Positions 45,862 through 57,739 of a DNA stretch of 64,000 nucleotides are shown in pieces. Numbering within the stretch: position 1 is the first letter of the stretch; each line of letters opens with the position of its first letter. The notes below the pieces were generated by a model. It had not been told where the DNA came from, did no database searches, and saw nothing but the letters and a program-made list of their open reading frames with translations. The translations under genes and the position numbers were made by a program. The stretch is from Anaspis maculata (Eukaryota > Arthropoda > Insecta > Coleoptera > Scraptiidae): assembly GCA_949128115.1 (NCBI GenBank), contig OX421966.1:62741416-62805415 (forward strand). Direction: 5' to 3'.

Positions 45862-48800
45862 TCAGTACTCATTTGCGGCACTGAATGAAGACTTTTTACT
45901 TACATTTTTGTACTCAAGAAGCTTTTTTCTGTATAATAATATAATCTATGGAAGCTATGTGATGTATGAGGCCTAATATTTGCAAACCATCCTTAGTAGG
46001 GCCTGTATCGCATGGTGTTTTTGATTAAAAGTTGCATTGTCCTATTTCGAAACAATTTTACGTAACCTCATTTGTTCTAAAATTCAAATACACCACATTG
46101 TCTAACACTGCACAGTGGCAATTCAAGCAGATCAAAATCGTTTCAGTAACGAGTAATGACCAAAATTTGTGCTCGACCGGAAATTTGTGGCGCTTAACTT
46201 GTACAATGAAATACCATCGATGACCTTTTGGTTCAATTTAAGTGTTGAAATTTTTCAGGACTCTGCCAAGTCCATTTGACAAAGAGTCAGCCTTGATACT
46301 TATGATAATGATTCAGCAGTCAAGTTCCAATAATTATGTCTCCACTGCATAAATATGTATTTGAAAGAAACTTAGGAAAGCAAAATGGAACGCAAAAGCA
46401 CAAAATATTGATAACACTAATAATGACACAAGAAAATACAAAAGAGCCTGAGGGACAATGGACGTTTCAAGTCTGTAGGCAATAACACTTTGGGGATTGG
46501 AAAAAAACTGCTCATCATTGTAACTTTGGCGGAAGGATTAATTATTTATTGAAGAATTATTAACCATGAAGACATATGCCACCAGCCATCTTTGGATCAG
46601 AGAACCACTGCTCACTTATTCCCCCATTTATATTCTATTCTTCAGAAAACGTGTTGGCATCTTTAGGTGTAAACTACTTTGAATATTGATCCAAGAAACA
46701 AAGAATATTTCAAAACCTAAAATTACGCATCCGAGATCTACCTTTGAAAATCAGTACCTTCCAGAGGACACACCAAATTGGCATTTTCTTTGAGGATAAA
46801 ACTTTTTCAATGTCTTCTTCAAATATAACGTCGCATATATACCCTTCAATTTTGATAATTTAACATAGTCCATCGCTGGTCGAAGATTTCGCGTCTTTTT
46901 CATTTTTTGGCTGTGCAATTCTTTGATTTCCAATTTTCGTGGGGCCACCTATTAACGTGAACCTGAAAATATTCTCAACGTGAGCACCGCAGAACTTGGC
47001 TCTAAGCGCCAGCGAAGAAATTTTTCTGATCTTGCTTTTAGTTCTTGAGATTCGACGAGTTTAGTTCAAATTCACGGGATTTCGTGATACTTTCTAGAAG
47101 AACCTAAAAACGGTAATTCCAACGGAAATCTGTAAGGTGAGTGGAAGATAAGAAGATGGTACAAGCCCATTTTGAATACCTATCGAATGAGTATGTTTTG
47201 AGTTTCCTAGTCCATCATGAATTTTGAGCGTTTTTCATGTGCGGACGGCATTGTGCGTCGCGAACACGAATCCGTGCCTCGGAACGGGCTCTGTGCGTTG
47301 AAACTGTGCGTCCGCGAACATCATGCGTGCGTGTGACCCGTCCACACGCACGCACGTGTTCGCGAGCACTGTTCGTCCGCGAAAAAGTGCTCAGGTCTGT
47401 ACGCACCTTTACAGGTCATGGTAAATAACAAGGGTTATTTTAGTAAAAAAGCGGACCTATTCAATTTGAACATTTGACTTTGAAGTCAGAATTACTATAA
47501 AAATTGACTTATTAAGGAACACTGGTCAAAAAGAGGGCGAAAGTACCATTATAGTGAACTTTAATGGAAATTCGTCTTATGTGGCTTTTGAGGTCAGAAA
47601 ATGAGCTGGCTCTTTGTTGTTTGGGGTTTTTCATGCAGATCATCTCTTGTCAGTGTTACCAGTACCTGCTGTGCTGTGAAATAGTGCAAAGCAGAAAATG
47701 TCCTCCAAGAAGTTTAAGCCGTATAGACACACCGCAGGTTACTATCGCCTATTAAAAAAAAGTGTCACCGGCGTGGCTCAAGATCCAATTCCGCTTTCGT
47801 CAGAAATTTCTCAAATCTTCTGCGTGCACTGGACTCCGATTTATTGAGCGCGTAATTTAAAATTGTAGTCTTCATAGTTGAAATTTGGTCCAAATCGGTA
47901 ATTTAGGGAAAGTTGACTCTGAAGTCGATAACAACAAAAAACCATGAGTAGGCTATGAAGTAAAATTTACCTAATTAGGTCAATTTTGACTTCAAAGTTC
48001 GAATTTCAAGTAATTTTGCCCTGTTCGGAGGGAAATTTTCCCTATAAGTAAAAAACAATAGTAAATTTGCCCTGAAAGTCAAATGTCGAAATATCACCAG
48101 ACACGCCATCTTACTCCAGCAGGTTCCACGTCCGCCATTACGATAAAAGCTGTTCTGTAATTTTTGTACTCCCTTAATTACTTGTTTTTTGCCAGACACC
48201 AGGCAAAAAAAGTGTAATTAAGAAACAGTGTTCAATTTAAGAGCTTAATATTAACATTTTAGTGCTCTAAACTGTGATTGATAAAAAAAAAATTGAGTTG
48301 TTATTTCCGCAAGATCTGCAAAAAATCGATTTTCCCAAGGCGCATTGCAATATTTGGAGGTGCAAGAGGCACATTTGTCAAAAATATTTCCTTCGTGTGA
48401 ATATTATGACCAGGGAGGAGTCACTAAGTCCGCAAAATGTTTCGTGCTATAGGTAGGTAGGTATATTTTGCTATGAAGGACGGAGGTCCGCCATGAAACT
48501 CGATCACTATGATGGTAACACCAACAACACTATTGTGCACTAATGTCTTTTAAAGTCGTATGACCAACTATAAGTCAGGAAAACCCAAAATAATACCATA
48601 GTGGATAATAATACCTATTCAAGTCTTGTAAGACATAGGTCACAAATTAGTAAAAATAGGTCTTAAATTACTTATTGTTACCAAAAATGTAACTCATTGT
48701 TGGTTGACCCGACTAATAGGGTATCTGACCTATAAGTCAAATCGACCTATGTGCCCAATTTTCGACGTTTAAATTACCCACTTATTTTTCCCCACTTACC

Positions 48801-48990
48801 TGAATTCGACGTCGATTAAACGTAAATCCGACCTATTGAAAATTGGTCGCTGACCAATAGTGAGGTAGATTTTAACCTAATTTGGCCCTAATTTGTTGCT
48901 TGGGTAGGGTTGTTCATGTTCAAGGTCGTGTTTGGTTTTGTTTATATTTAGTAAATCAAAACAAGACGAGAAACCTCAGTGCGATAATCC

Positions 48991-51072
48991 CCCCCCCCAA
49001 AAAAACTCAATGTCGCCTCGTTAAATGAGTCGATTGAAATCAAAAATATAAAAAAATAGCGCGCCGGGTCTGTGTCCGGTCAAACTTGGCACAAGAAATG
49101 TTGTTGATAAGGTTGTCTGGACAAAAAAGGTTCTATTTTGTTACTGTTTGGATGAGCTGCTGTGTAATTAAGAGTTTCAGGGCTAATTTAGGCTCACTCC
49201 GATTGCACTACAATCATGTTGACTGAGTTAGATTAACTCTAATTTATGATCGATTGAATTTTCTTAATAAATTATACATACTGCACTTTCGCTGATAACA
49301 GTGCCAGATCGGTTTAAGAACACGTTATCACCACTCCGCACTTTTTCAGGGTCTCTCTTCAAGTTGTGTCAGGTCGAAAACGCGAGTTGCAAAACAAAAA
49401 GTTCTTTCCATTCCTCAGACTGGCTGGCCGCGTGGTACAACTGCTGCTTTGTGCCGCTACGAAATGTCAAAGCCATCAGAGCCAGAGTTCCTTTGAGATT
49501 TGACCTGTAATTGACCGCGGTGAGTACCCATCCACTTTGATACGGGTACACTTCTGCATTATTCTGCCACAACGCCAGATTAGAACCGCTGGTCTTGTTG
49601 TTGTTATCAGGCCTAATTGAATTTGTTCGCCTTATGTAACGCGCACAGCTCTCTATGTGTATACCCAAATGAACGGCCAAATTAACTTATAAGACCACTT
49701 GGCTGCTGCTCTGGTGCTGCACATGGGCCTTTATTACCGCATCATTGTCATGCAAATCGTGACGAGGAGATCTGGTGCCTGAAATTGGCCCGCTTTTCCA
49801 TTATTAACACTTTGATACCTGCCCAGTAGTTGTAATGGTGCAGGTGGATAATGAGCAGAACTAAACTGGCTTAGGTATGGTGCCCCTTTCTTGGCCGTGA
49901 ACCGCAATTTTTCAAGCTGCATTTTGCCGTGAAGTCCAGGCTGATGTGCCTGAGAGGAAATGGTCTTGAAGCATCGTAACCGAATAGTGAACGCTTCCAT
50001 TGTTATACAATAATTAACCTTAAGATGGTAATGAAAAATTGACCTTTATGGAAGGCTTGATCACAATTATTGAAAGCGTATAAAAAGGGGAGCGGTGACC
50101 ATGACAGGATCTTCTAATAATGAGAAACAAGATCTGTTGTAATTTCACTGAACTTTACCCATCAGAGCCCCAACATTATCTTCTTCCTGTAAACTTCACT
50201 TGATCACTTCCCTTTTAGCGCTGTTCCATCGGTAGCACATCTTTGATCATCCGGTATGTCGGAATCTCCATTCCATCTGAATTATTGCTTCAGGGTTACC
50301 GTTTCCGTGATATTTCAATTAAAAACGTACCTAATCATAACAAATGGACAGGGAGCTGGTGCCTCAAAACTCACGTCATAAGTTACATGATTTTGACCCT
50401 AAAGGTCTAATGTGTGTTGATAAGCTTGTTAAAAATTGCTTTGTCTTACATGTCAGATCGGGGGCTTTAGACTGATATGAGCTTGTCAATTTTCGGAAAG
50501 AGGGCCAAAAGCTTACGTCATACATGTACATGGATGAGACCAAGGGGATTTTGTGTGGGAGCATCCCCGTAATCGAAAATCTGGTCGTAAGATGAAATTT
50601 TTGGGGGCTTTAGGTCCATAAGACAAGTTTGAAATTTTCAGAAAAAGACCAAAATTTACATCAATTCGTCAACTTTCTCACAAGTGTTTTGTTGACTAAC
50701 CCATTAAGTGTGATGTATATTTGTAATCCTTACTCTAGAAAAGAGATGTCCACTTCAAGGCCATGGACGCGATTGCGCTGTTTGAACTTCGAACTTGATC
50801 ACGTGGCCAAGTAGGTAGTTTGAAACAAACTGATAGGGGACATTGAGGTGACTGTGAACACTGAGTGTATCACAAGAAGTAATAAACGTGAAAACGAACA
50901 TGATCATCATAGGATATTCTGGTCACAATTTTCAGAATGAATTTTTTAATGTTGGTGTACTGCCGAAAGTTCGGTCCTTTTTATAAAATAATCCATATTT
51001 GATTGCGTTAGCCCAGACACTGTTCCCCTACATCAATTGAAATATGTTTGGTTGTCTACATCTGAGTGTGGT
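48991..51072. other. Mostly unique DNA with GC-richer island 49300-50000
   Basis: The first 300 bases are AT-rich next to the LINE 5' end and include a C10 run near 48990. The island 49300-50000 is single-copy. A 103-codon minus-strand frame (49369-49680) has no recognisable domain. The octamer ATGCAAAT (about 49752) and TTTATTACCG (about 49731) are homeodomain/POU-type motifs that would suit an enhancer, but such words occur by chance. At 50440-50680 two diverged units starting with GGGGGCTTTAG are visible. Confidence 0.35.
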
Positions 51073-51457
51073 TGTGTTGTACCGAGCGTTCATAAGTTGA
51101 ATGGGTCAAGGGTACCTATGAGTTTGAAAACATCTGTCGAAACTAGCATCGTTCATTTGATGTCTGTGATTTTTTTATTATCGTAATTTGTCAAACCAGT
51201 CGCAGTTTTTGTTTCCGGAACATTTTAAATGTGGTTTTCACGGCAAGGCACAAAGCCGACAGGATCGAGGAGTATCTTCGATCTTCTTCTTGAAGTATTC
51301 TCGTACACTTATGGCAGATCAGAGATCAACAATATGGGACGTAACTTGTCAAAGTTTGACAAATTTATTACAAAAGGATTACGCTAGTTTCGACAGACGT
51401 TTTTGAATCCACAGGCACCCTTGACCCATTTAATTTATGAACTCTCGGTACAACAGC
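51073..51457. mobile_element. Inverted-repeat element of about 385 bp
   Basis: The left GTTGTACCGAGCGTTCATAA and ATGGGTCAAGGGT and CTGTCGAAACTAGC return in reverse complement at 51389-51457. Arms are about 75-80 bp with moderate divergence, and no clear target duplication was found. Confidence 0.7.
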
Positions 51458-51559
51458 GAAGGTTACTGTTGTATGTTGTGTTGCCTATAAGGTTGCCCAT
51501 TATTATGCTCCAAGCATAATGAAAGTAAAATGAGTAGGTACTGGGGTGGACGCCCTAAA

Positions 51560-53175
51560 ATTATAAAATAAAAAGGAATTAACTATGTAGGAATAAATTG
51601 GATATTGGGAAGTGACGAAATTGCACACGGGTTGATGGTAGAGAGGAAGCGCATGCCGGCGCATGGGTTTGGGTGTGAGGTTTTTAGACACTTGAGACGG
51701 AGGATGGGAAATGAGGATCGGTCCAAAAGTAGCGACGGGGGTAGAAGATTGACGTGAGAGTGCTCGACAACGGCAGACGTGTGTAGTGAAGAAAAAATTA
51801 TCACTCGTCAAGAATAAGTTGAACAAAGTTCTAAACACTGTTAATAGTTGTAGTGCATCAGTTACAAGAAAAAGAGATATTAAGGCAAGTCTGATTTTCA
51901 TTTGTAATAAAATGCGAATTGTTTAAATAAGGTTGAAGTGATTGTTTTGTTTATAAAATGATGGTAGGTTTTGTCTTGATATTTTGATCAGACCTTGTAA
52001 GCGTCAGGCCGATTTCAATTCCCTGTAGTTGTTTTGAGCTTTCAAATGCGGCCCCTTTTTTCAGCTACCTACCTTCAAGACGCCAGAAAATGGAGAAAAC
52101 TTCATTAACCCTTTCGAAAGATCTCGTTTCTCGACACATTTTTGTATCAAGTCTGGACGACATCTCTCACGCGAAATTTTCCCTCATAGAATGAATGATT
52201 TAACCCTTTCGCGCGACAAAAAGTTTGGAAGAAAGAAAAGGTTGAGTTCCAAAAAAGTGAACCCCTTAAACTATGACAAGAAAATTCAGTGTCGCTTCGA
52301 AACACTTCAAAATCAGGAAGGAACATAACATCAATTTTGCAGGCTGTTTAATTAGAGGCTCATTGAAACAAATTGTGCTCCGGATTGTAGATTTGCGTAA
52401 AGGCATTGAACCTAGCGTGAAATAGAGCTGCTGGATAAGTCTGTAAGTCCCAAACTACTGCCCCAGCTGAATATAAATTTATGGAATGTCGACACTCAAA
52501 TTTTATGTAAATTATTTGATCAAGAATTAAAATAATGGCTATGATTTCGAAATAACAGGACAATACCTAATGAACAAACATCTCTCTCTAAGTACAAGTA
52601 AATTATTGAAATTTCTCTTCGTACAAAAATGAAAATGGGCAAGAAGGAAGAAAGGCTTGAAATTAAGAATTTGACGAAGTCTTAGTTAATAAGGCAAGGA
52701 ATTGAAGCTCTAGTGCATTAGGAAATGGATTCACCAATAGTTCCAAAAATGAGGGAAATGCGAAACAGAATTTGATTGAAAGGATTGGGTAATTAGTCGC
52801 AGGGTTTTCTCGCGTCATTAGGGTGTATTTTTCTTCCAAAAACCGAATGTAAACTGAATCAATTAATTCCGAACGCTAGCTAATTGTCAGTACGTCTGGA
52901 AATTATGGAATGAATAATTAAGGTGAACTTAATTAGATTGGCGATGATTGATTAGTTTGTAATAAAGATGAGGTGTGGTTAAAAGACTTTGTTTATTTTT
53001 CAATGCTTATTCAAATTCATCCCCTTTCAAAGAACGTGTGGTTACTATGGTCTGATTGCGGTATTAGCACGACGTGGAATTAAAGTAGGTGAAATTGATT
53101 TAAATCTACGGCAATAAAAACACAACTAGGGTCACTAGACGTATCACAGCTTGATCAATTTAATGTAGGAAGGTG
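51560..53175 (+). repeat. Interspersed repeat R, copy 3
   Basis: Anchors at 51846 and 52937, in the same orientation as the other copies. The right part (ATCTACGGCAATAAAAACAC and following) matches copy 1 near 8990-9010, extending the unit past the end of copy 2's clear match. No shared coding frame exists. Confidence 0.8.
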
Positions 53176-54419
53176 GGCAATACCTAGGTGCATCTCATTA
53201 GATTACGTTGTTATCGAGTGTTATAACGGTCAATTGGAACACCAAAATTGCAATAGTGACTTTGTGAATATCTGGAATAGCGTTTGACTGATCTAAATTG
53301 AATATTTTGAAAATATTCCTGAAACATTTCGGTTACTTGTATTTTTTTTCTTCGAATCAGCCAAAGTGTGCCAAACAATTGAGGAATCGCATTTTATAGC
53401 ATGTTTCATGGTGGCCTCCGAATCTCATACATATCAGATTTTGGAAAGAAGAAATTTCAAGCTATGAAATGTTAATGATCTCAAAAATTGATTTCTTTTT
53501 CATTGTGTGTTCTACAATAACGGATGAGAAAATAATGTAGTAAAGTAATGAGGAGAAATTATAATTCGAATAATTTCAAGGGTGGGTATTCATTCTTCGA
53601 GATTATTCAATTTCCAAGATCATCCAGTGTTCGAGATTATTCAATTTTCGAGATTATTTAATCTTCAAGTTTATTCAATGTTCAGGACCACCTGACTTTT
53701 GGTTAAAGGCGCGCTTGCGCGCTTTCATGACCTAGTCAGGATGAAAACTGTAATCGATTTCCATGTTGAAATACAGGGTGTACGATTTGATTCACCTTGT
53801 ATATTGAGCAGGAAAGGAAAGTCATGCAAACAGTATTTCTTGAAAACCCCCAGAGTTCTAAGGGGTGAAAATGGGGAGCCTCAGGATAAAAATGATGCGG
53901 GGGGTGTTCCAACATGTCAAAAATTGATAAATCATAATATACAGGATGTAACATAGATACTGCGAAAGATTTCAGGGCGTATCATGTTTGGATTGTCACG
54001 TTACCATGTTGGGTGTATGTGGGAGCAACGCAGCTTCCAACCGTTCCCATCGATTTCGACTAAAAAAAGACGTTTTTGCAACTTTGGTAATTCGTAGCGC
54101 CTGACCAGAAAACGTCTGCTTTTTCGTTGCCTTCCTTTCTGACGAATTTGATTCAAATCCATCGGGTAGTTTTCGAATTATTCAATAAAATTTTTCTATT
54201 CCATAACTTTCAACAGGTCACAGTTGAAGCATCACTCGAAACTATTCTAAATGCAGTTTTTCAAGGGCGTTCAAATGACATACCGCAGGTTGAATTCCGC
54301 GAGAAATAGTCCTTGTCATTTTGTCAGAGTCGCATGCCATGTCATGACCCGCAAATTCACAATTTTGCCAAGAAACAATACTGATAAAGAAGCCTACCAC
54401 TACGTAGGTAGATAACTTA
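53176..54419. other. AT-rich DNA with solitary MITE ends
   Basis: ATACAGGGTGTACGATTTG at about 53773 and TATACAGGATGTAACA at about 53938 are MITE-end-like and point the same way. An 85-codon plus-strand frame between them has no recognisable domain. Confidence 0.4.
53588..53686. repeat. Minisatellite, ~17-bp units
   Basis: Imperfect units of TTCGAGATTATTCAATT with variants (TTCCAAGATCATCCAGTG, TTCAAGTTTATTCAATG), about six in a row. Confidence 0.8.
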
Positions 54420-55450
54420 CTCAAGCAACAAAAAAAGGCCTCAAGAGAGTTCCGTCGAGGATTATTAGTCCTGCTGTGCTCGTTTTATTGCGCTGCAAAT
54501 GAGGAGAGCTCAGCCCTCGGGACTTGAAACAACAAGCTGAATGAATTCGTGGAACTTCGGCACCTCCGTCTTTTGTGCATCGCCTCGAAACAGGAGAATT
54601 CACACGGCACACAGGGCCGGGGCGAAATCCGCTGAGAGACAGGAGAGGGAGCAGCAGGGCAGGCCAGCATCAGGCAGGCATCCAGGCATCAGGCTTGAGG
54701 GAAAGGGTGCGGTGTTAAATTAATTAAAGACTTAAAATTCCAGTTTTGCCGCCTCTGGATTCTTCCATGTTCCATCAGTGCTTCGCGCTCGGTTCCGGAT
54801 CATTATGAATTTATAATTATCATCCGCGCGATGAGAAGGAGGAAAAGGAGGAGGAGGAGGAGAGCCAGCAGGAGTAGCGATTTGGCGAAAATATGCTAAT
54901 TCCGGCAATGGGTTTGTGAATTTTTCAGTTTGATACACTCGGTACAAATTTCGCATGGAAAGTGGCGGATTATTTGAGACAGAGCGGCAGATGGGTTTCC
55001 AGCTTGAATTCAGCTGGATTATTATACCGTGCCAGGTCTGGCTTTTGGATTTTCACTTTGAATTGCAAACGGAGCTTTGTTGCATTTTTTGAAAATTCTC
55101 TTGAGGGTCCAGTTTAATATTCTCGACCCCTGAATTCTCTTGAATTTAATCAGTTTTATCCTAAATAGCATCAAAAAATAAAATTTTCGGTGGAACAAGT
55201 GCTACCTAAATTCACCCCTTTGCTCTCCCCAGCCTCATTTTCAAAATTTATTAAGACATCACCTACCTTGTGACACATCGAAATAAAGAGAATTTAATTC
55301 TCTCTCTAGAAACAATTGCTTTTTGAATTTTTAACCCCTCTTTCATTAAACTGGTTATTCGGAGTCTTTTAGGAGGGAGAGGGGGTTTTTGAAAATTTTG
55401 AATATATTTTTTTCGGGAAGAGAACTCAATTCTCTTCAGTTTGAATATCA
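54420..55450. other. GC-richer unique island, then inverted repeat S piece
   Basis: At 54420-54960 single-copy GC-richer DNA includes a GGA-rich run (54834-54875) and a CAGGCATC patch (54665-54693). No coding domain was recognised. At 55080-55250 a piece of repeat S lies in reverse orientation relative to 9270-9360 (CTAAATAGCATC corresponds to GATGCTATCTAG). Confidence 0.4.
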
Positions 55451-55452
55451 TA

Positions 55453-56959
55453 CAGGGTGGTCCATCCTAGCGTAATTATCCCATAGCGGTCTTACCGTTC
55501 AAGATAGAGAAAAAGATGTAGAAGAAAAGTTATATGGTTCGATGAGGCCTATAACCTAAAATTATTTTCAGCTATACAGGCTGTCCCATTTTGACGGGAT
55601 TAACGAAACGTCAATTTTTTTTTAATGGAACACCCTATATTTTTTTGCGTTTTCATGTTCAACTTTTTCAACTGTCTTATGCCTGTATTTTTGTTTTTCA
55701 ATTGTGCGGCAAATTTGCATTATCACAGTTTTCTTAGAAAAATCGTAGCGGCCTTGCTGTTCAAAACTAAGAGATGAAACTTGACATGGTGATAGTCGAG
55801 TCAAAGACCAATATCCTATTCTCAAAAAATGGAGATTTCTTGATACAGGGCATTTACAAAAAAAACATCAAACTTCATAATTTCAAAAGTATCATAACTC
55901 ATTTTTTTCAAATGGCATGCCCCTAATTTTATAACGTTATCTGATAGCTTTTTTCATTCTCTTTCATTTTTACTAGGGGTACCCTACCCTCAAACTTCAT
56001 TTTCTTTGAGATAATTGGAAATTTTCACAAAATTTGCTATTTTTTTTTTTCAAAAATAAGTTGGCCGTGATGAATGACAGACAAGCCAAATAGTACGCAA
56101 CTCTCAGTTAGTCCCTCTGAATATTGTCGAATAAAGAAATATGATTTTACGCGAGAGGAAATAATTGATATGATATTCTGGCAATAATCCAGATATCCAG
56201 GATCTCACTTTGTTTTCTTTTTGCGTTGAAGCCATTTTTTCTGTTCGACAGTATTCAGACTGACTGATTGACAGCTGCGTACTATTTGGCTGGCCTGTCA
56301 TTCATCGCGGCCAACCTTGATTTTTGCAAAAAAAAAAAACAGAAAAATAGCAAATTTGTGAAAATTTACGATTATCTCGAAAAAAATCAAGTTTGAAGGT
56401 AGGGTACCCCTAGTAAAAATGAAAGAGGATGAAAAAAGCTATCAGATAACGTTATAAAATTAGGGGCATGCAATTTGAAAAAAATGAGTTATGATACTTT
56501 GAAAATTATGAAGTTCGATGTTTTTTTGTGAACGGCCTGTATCAAGAAATCCCAATTTTTTGACATTGGGATATTTGTCTTTGACTTGACTATCACCATG
56601 TCAAGTTTTATTCTTAGTTTTGAAAAGCAAGGCCGCTATGATTTTTCTAAGAAAACTGTGAAAATGCGATTTTTTTTTAGTTTTTAATTTTTAGTTGGTA
56701 GCACTGCCACACAATTGAAAAACAAAAATACAGGCATAAGACAGTTGAAAAAGTTGGACATAAAAATGCAAAAAATATAGTGTTCCATTTAAAAAAATTG
56801 ACGTTTCGTTAATCCTGTCAAAATGAGACAGCCTGTATAGCTGAAAATAATTTTAGGTTATAGGCCTCACCAAACCATATAGCTTTTCTCTTACATCTTT
56901 TCCTCTATCTTGAACGGTGAGACCGCTATGGAATAATTACGCTAGGATGGACCACCCTG
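55453..56959. mobile_element. TA-flanked 1.5-kb near-complete palindrome
   Basis: Ends TA|CAGGGTGGTCCATCCTAGCG and CGCTAGGATGGACCACCCTG|TA (TA at 55451-55452 and 56960-56961). Arms match almost end to end for about 690 bp: ACAGGCTGTCCCATTTTGAC, GCATAAGACAGTTGAAAAAG and GTAGGGTACCCCTAGTAAAA each occur once per arm in opposite orientation. The loop is only about 85 bp (56145-56230). A transcript through it would form a very long hairpin. It has no coding capacity. CAGGGTGG ends with TA suggest a Tc1/mariner-type non-autonomous element. Confidence 0.9.
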
Positions 56960-56961
56960 TA

Positions 56962-57739
56962 CAAAGTAGTTAGTGTCATTTGAGATTTTGGAGTTGTGGT
57001 GGAGGGAGCGAAGAGTTGAATTTGGGTGGCACTTCTTTTTTCAGAGAAAATTTTCTTTTGTGATGCTGTGCAGGATGACGTTGACTGAATTGAAGAGAAT
57101 TAAGAGGTCAATAATATCAAATTAGGTATTCAGAGAATTTTGAGAAAAAGGTGGGTGCAGTTAAAAAATTAGAAAATATTTTTGGAAATATTTTTTCAGA
57201 AAGAGATTTAAATCTTCTGCAATGGGGCCTTGCAATTGAAAAACTCAACGTGAGGTCGCCACTACTGTAGGGGGCGCCTACTTCGATGAAGCGGCCGTAA
57301 CGACGGGGAAAACAGGAGAGTTTGAGTAGTTTGACCAGTAACTGACAGTGACTGGAGACGTCAAGCAAGAAACAGAGGTTATCCAAATTTCAAATCAAGA
57401 CATAAAATGACGGACGTCGGTCGCTGAAGCGTCAACGCCGTCAAAATCGTCGAATTTGCCCCCAACGGTTGTGGCGCCCTCGGTGTGTGAAAGTGGCAGT
57501 GCAAGGCCCCATTTGATGTATCGCAAAGCAGCTAGTGTCTCTTGAAATTTCGAAGTTGGGGTGGGTGGAGGTTGAAGATACAAATCTGCCATGGATGCTG
57601 TAGCTGTCCCCCTCGAAACAAAAATCGGCGGGTCCCGGGAAATTTTCTGAATTTCACCTGGCAAAAATTTATTCAGGGTGGCTTCTTTCCATTGAAACCT
57701 TTCCATCCTGTGTAAAATATCGGCAGGAAACAAATTAAT
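56962..57739. repeat. Repeat S, second long copy
   Basis: Matches 9270-9500: GGATGACGTTGACTGAATT, TCAATAATATCAAATT, then GGTGGGTGGAGGTTGAAGAT with CTGCCATGGATGCTGTAGCT against the equivalent near 9395-9455. Open frames on the minus strand (57117-57386, 57395-57733) carry no recognisable domain and are probably incidental. Confidence 0.55.

Larger units (their letters stand above)
43566..47407. mobile_element. Nested element with GGTGCGTACAGACC ends (piggyBac-like site)
   Basis: The 37-bp perfect inverted repeat GGTGCGTACAGACCTGAGCA... at both ends continues imperfectly into about 200 bp of CpG-rich arm. The left flank is TTAA (43562-43565) and the right flank is TTTA (47408-47411). A TTAA target would indicate a piggyBac-type origin, with one base mutated. 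The interior (3.4 kb) contains repeat T (45427-45590), a mini-hairpin and short minus-strand open frames, but no recognisable transposase. Confidence 0.75.
43109..48904. mobile_element. TA-flanked 5.8-kb element, CCCAAGCAGCAA ends
   Basis: Ends TA|CCCAAGCAGCAATTTAGGGC and CCCTAATTTGTTGCTTGGG|TA (TA at 43107-43108 and 48905-48906). Subterminal regions (43130-43540 and 47450-48890) are packed with diverged short repeats such as TTTGACTTCAAAGT, AATTTNCCTAATT and GACCTATAAGTC. It is inserted six codons into LINE ORF1, just after the ATG at 48917-48915. Nested inside is a 3.8-kb element with other ends (43566-47407). No transposase is recognised. Confidence 0.85.
36827..48990 (-). mobile_element. 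Jockey-like LINE copy broken by four insertions
   Basis: Reading the minus strand: 5' untranslated DNA from about 48990, ORF1 start ATG at 48917-48915, ORF1 body at 43106-41919, ORF1 end at 40357-40183, ORF2 tail at 38295-37993, 3' untranslated DNA, then ATGAATG and an A9 tail (T-run 36827-36835). Between these pieces lie elements 43109-48904, 40360-41916, the foldback 38459-39946 and element 36916-37978. Removing them leaves only about 2.2 kb, so nearly all of ORF2 (endonuclease and RT) is missing. The 5' end position is approximate. Confidence 0.85.

Noticed and set aside
46032..46223. Plus-strand frame inside the nested element as transposase
   Set aside because: No DDE signature, DNA-binding domain or conserved motif could be found in it or in neighbouring frames.
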